From contig JAAZJT010000108.1 in NCBI GenBank assembly GCA_012800215.1, positions 1-24,050 of the forward strand: DNA of 24,050 bases, read 5' to 3'. Under the pieces are notes generated by a model, which was not told the DNA's origin, searched no databases, and saw only the letters and a program-made list of their open reading frames with translations. Positions 23,922 to 24,050 of the stretch are shown piece by piece. Every line of letters starts with the position of its first letter. The stretch's first letter is position 1. The position numbers were made by a program, and so were the translations under genes. This DNA comes from Bacillota bacterium (GTDB taxonomy: Bacteria; Bacillota; Dethiobacteria; Dethiobacterales; Dethiobacteraceae).

Positions 23922-24050
23922 CTATTCCTCGGCTAACCAAGTGCGGATCAGAAAAGCTGCCATTTCCGGCTCTTTCTCAGCCACTTTGCGCACTTGTTGA
24001 TTTAAACTACTTTCGTCGTCAGCCTCTTCATTTATTTCGGCATACATTAA
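23922..24050 (-). CDS. fliF: FliF (MS-ring protein), C-terminal fragment
   Basis: The last 42 codons of a gene that enters from the right edge. The residues include NEEADDESSLNQQVRKVAEK and end IRTWLAEE. An acidic stretch followed by the K-V-A--EPE--A-LIR-WL--E ending is the FliG-binding tail of FliF. It ends 12 bases before the fliG start. Only the tail is visible, so nothing can be said of the ring-building domains. Confidence 0.9.
   Translation of the reverse strand, partial: LMYAEINEEADDESSLNQQVRKVAEKEPEMAAFLIRTWLAEE

Noticed and set aside
1..24050. Mobile elements, CRISPR arrays, tRNA or rRNA genes, prophage or defence genes
   Set aside because: No transposase or integrase frames, no regularly spaced repeats and no RNA gene signatures were seen; every sizeable frame is explained by flagellar genes.

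Overview
The window is almost entirely a flagellar gene cluster from a low-to-mid-GC Gram-positive bacterium. Gene content and order (fliFGHIJK-flgD-orf-flgE-motAB-fliL-...-fliOPQR-flhBAFG-PilZ-sigma28-swrB-like-flgFG) match the long fla/che operon of Bacillota, and the separate motAB in the middle plus the flgFG pair after sigma-28 point to a Clostridia-type anaerobe rather than a Bacillus. I cannot name the genus. Coding density is very high, most genes overlap or sit a few bases apart, Shine-Dalgarno sites are strong, and GTG/TTG starts are common (fliG, flhG, flhF, flgG, the 61-residue gene, the fliY/cheC-like gene).

Layout, reading the minus strand from the right edge: fliF 3' end, fliG, fliH, fliI, fliJ (basal body, switch and export ATPase); fliK, flgD, a TIGR02530-type operon protein and flgE (hook); motA, motB, fliL (stator); a small FliN-like SpoA protein; fliO, fliP, fliQ, fliR, flhB, flhA (export gate); flhF, flhG (placement and number); a YcgR/PilZ c-di-GMP effector; fliA/sigD (sigma-28); a SwrB-like membrane protein; a 61-residue membrane protein; flgF- and flgG-type rod genes; and a TPR protein. 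Then comes one plus-strand gene, fapA (DUF342), whose 3' end overlaps the TPR gene tail to tail. Divergent from fapA, a second minus-strand unit begins: fliM, fliN and the start of a fliY/cheC-like gene cut by the left edge.

The genes would work as one machine: FliF/G/M/N/Y form rotor and switch; FlhA/B and FliO/P/Q/R with FliH/I/J form the secretion apparatus; FlgF/G, FlgD, FlgE and FliK build rod and hook; MotA/B with FliL drive rotation; PilZ and FliA provide second-messenger and transcriptional control.

Points that depart from the textbook operon: flhB has no ATG/GTG/TTG at its conserved N-terminus (a CTG two bases after the fliR stop is the best start); the TPR gene has its ribosome site inside a perfect 10-bp inverted repeat; fliM-fliN-fliY has been moved out of the fliL-fliO interval and a small SpoA protein sits there instead; fapA is inverted; flbD/swrD and the ylxF/motE-type gene are absent from their usual places; a perfect sigma-D consensus lies antisense inside the small SpoA gene; and the hexamer CTGCAG is strikingly frequent. 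I see no mobile element, CRISPR array, tRNA or rRNA, and no convincing intrinsic terminator. No stretch over 300 bases lacks a gene.
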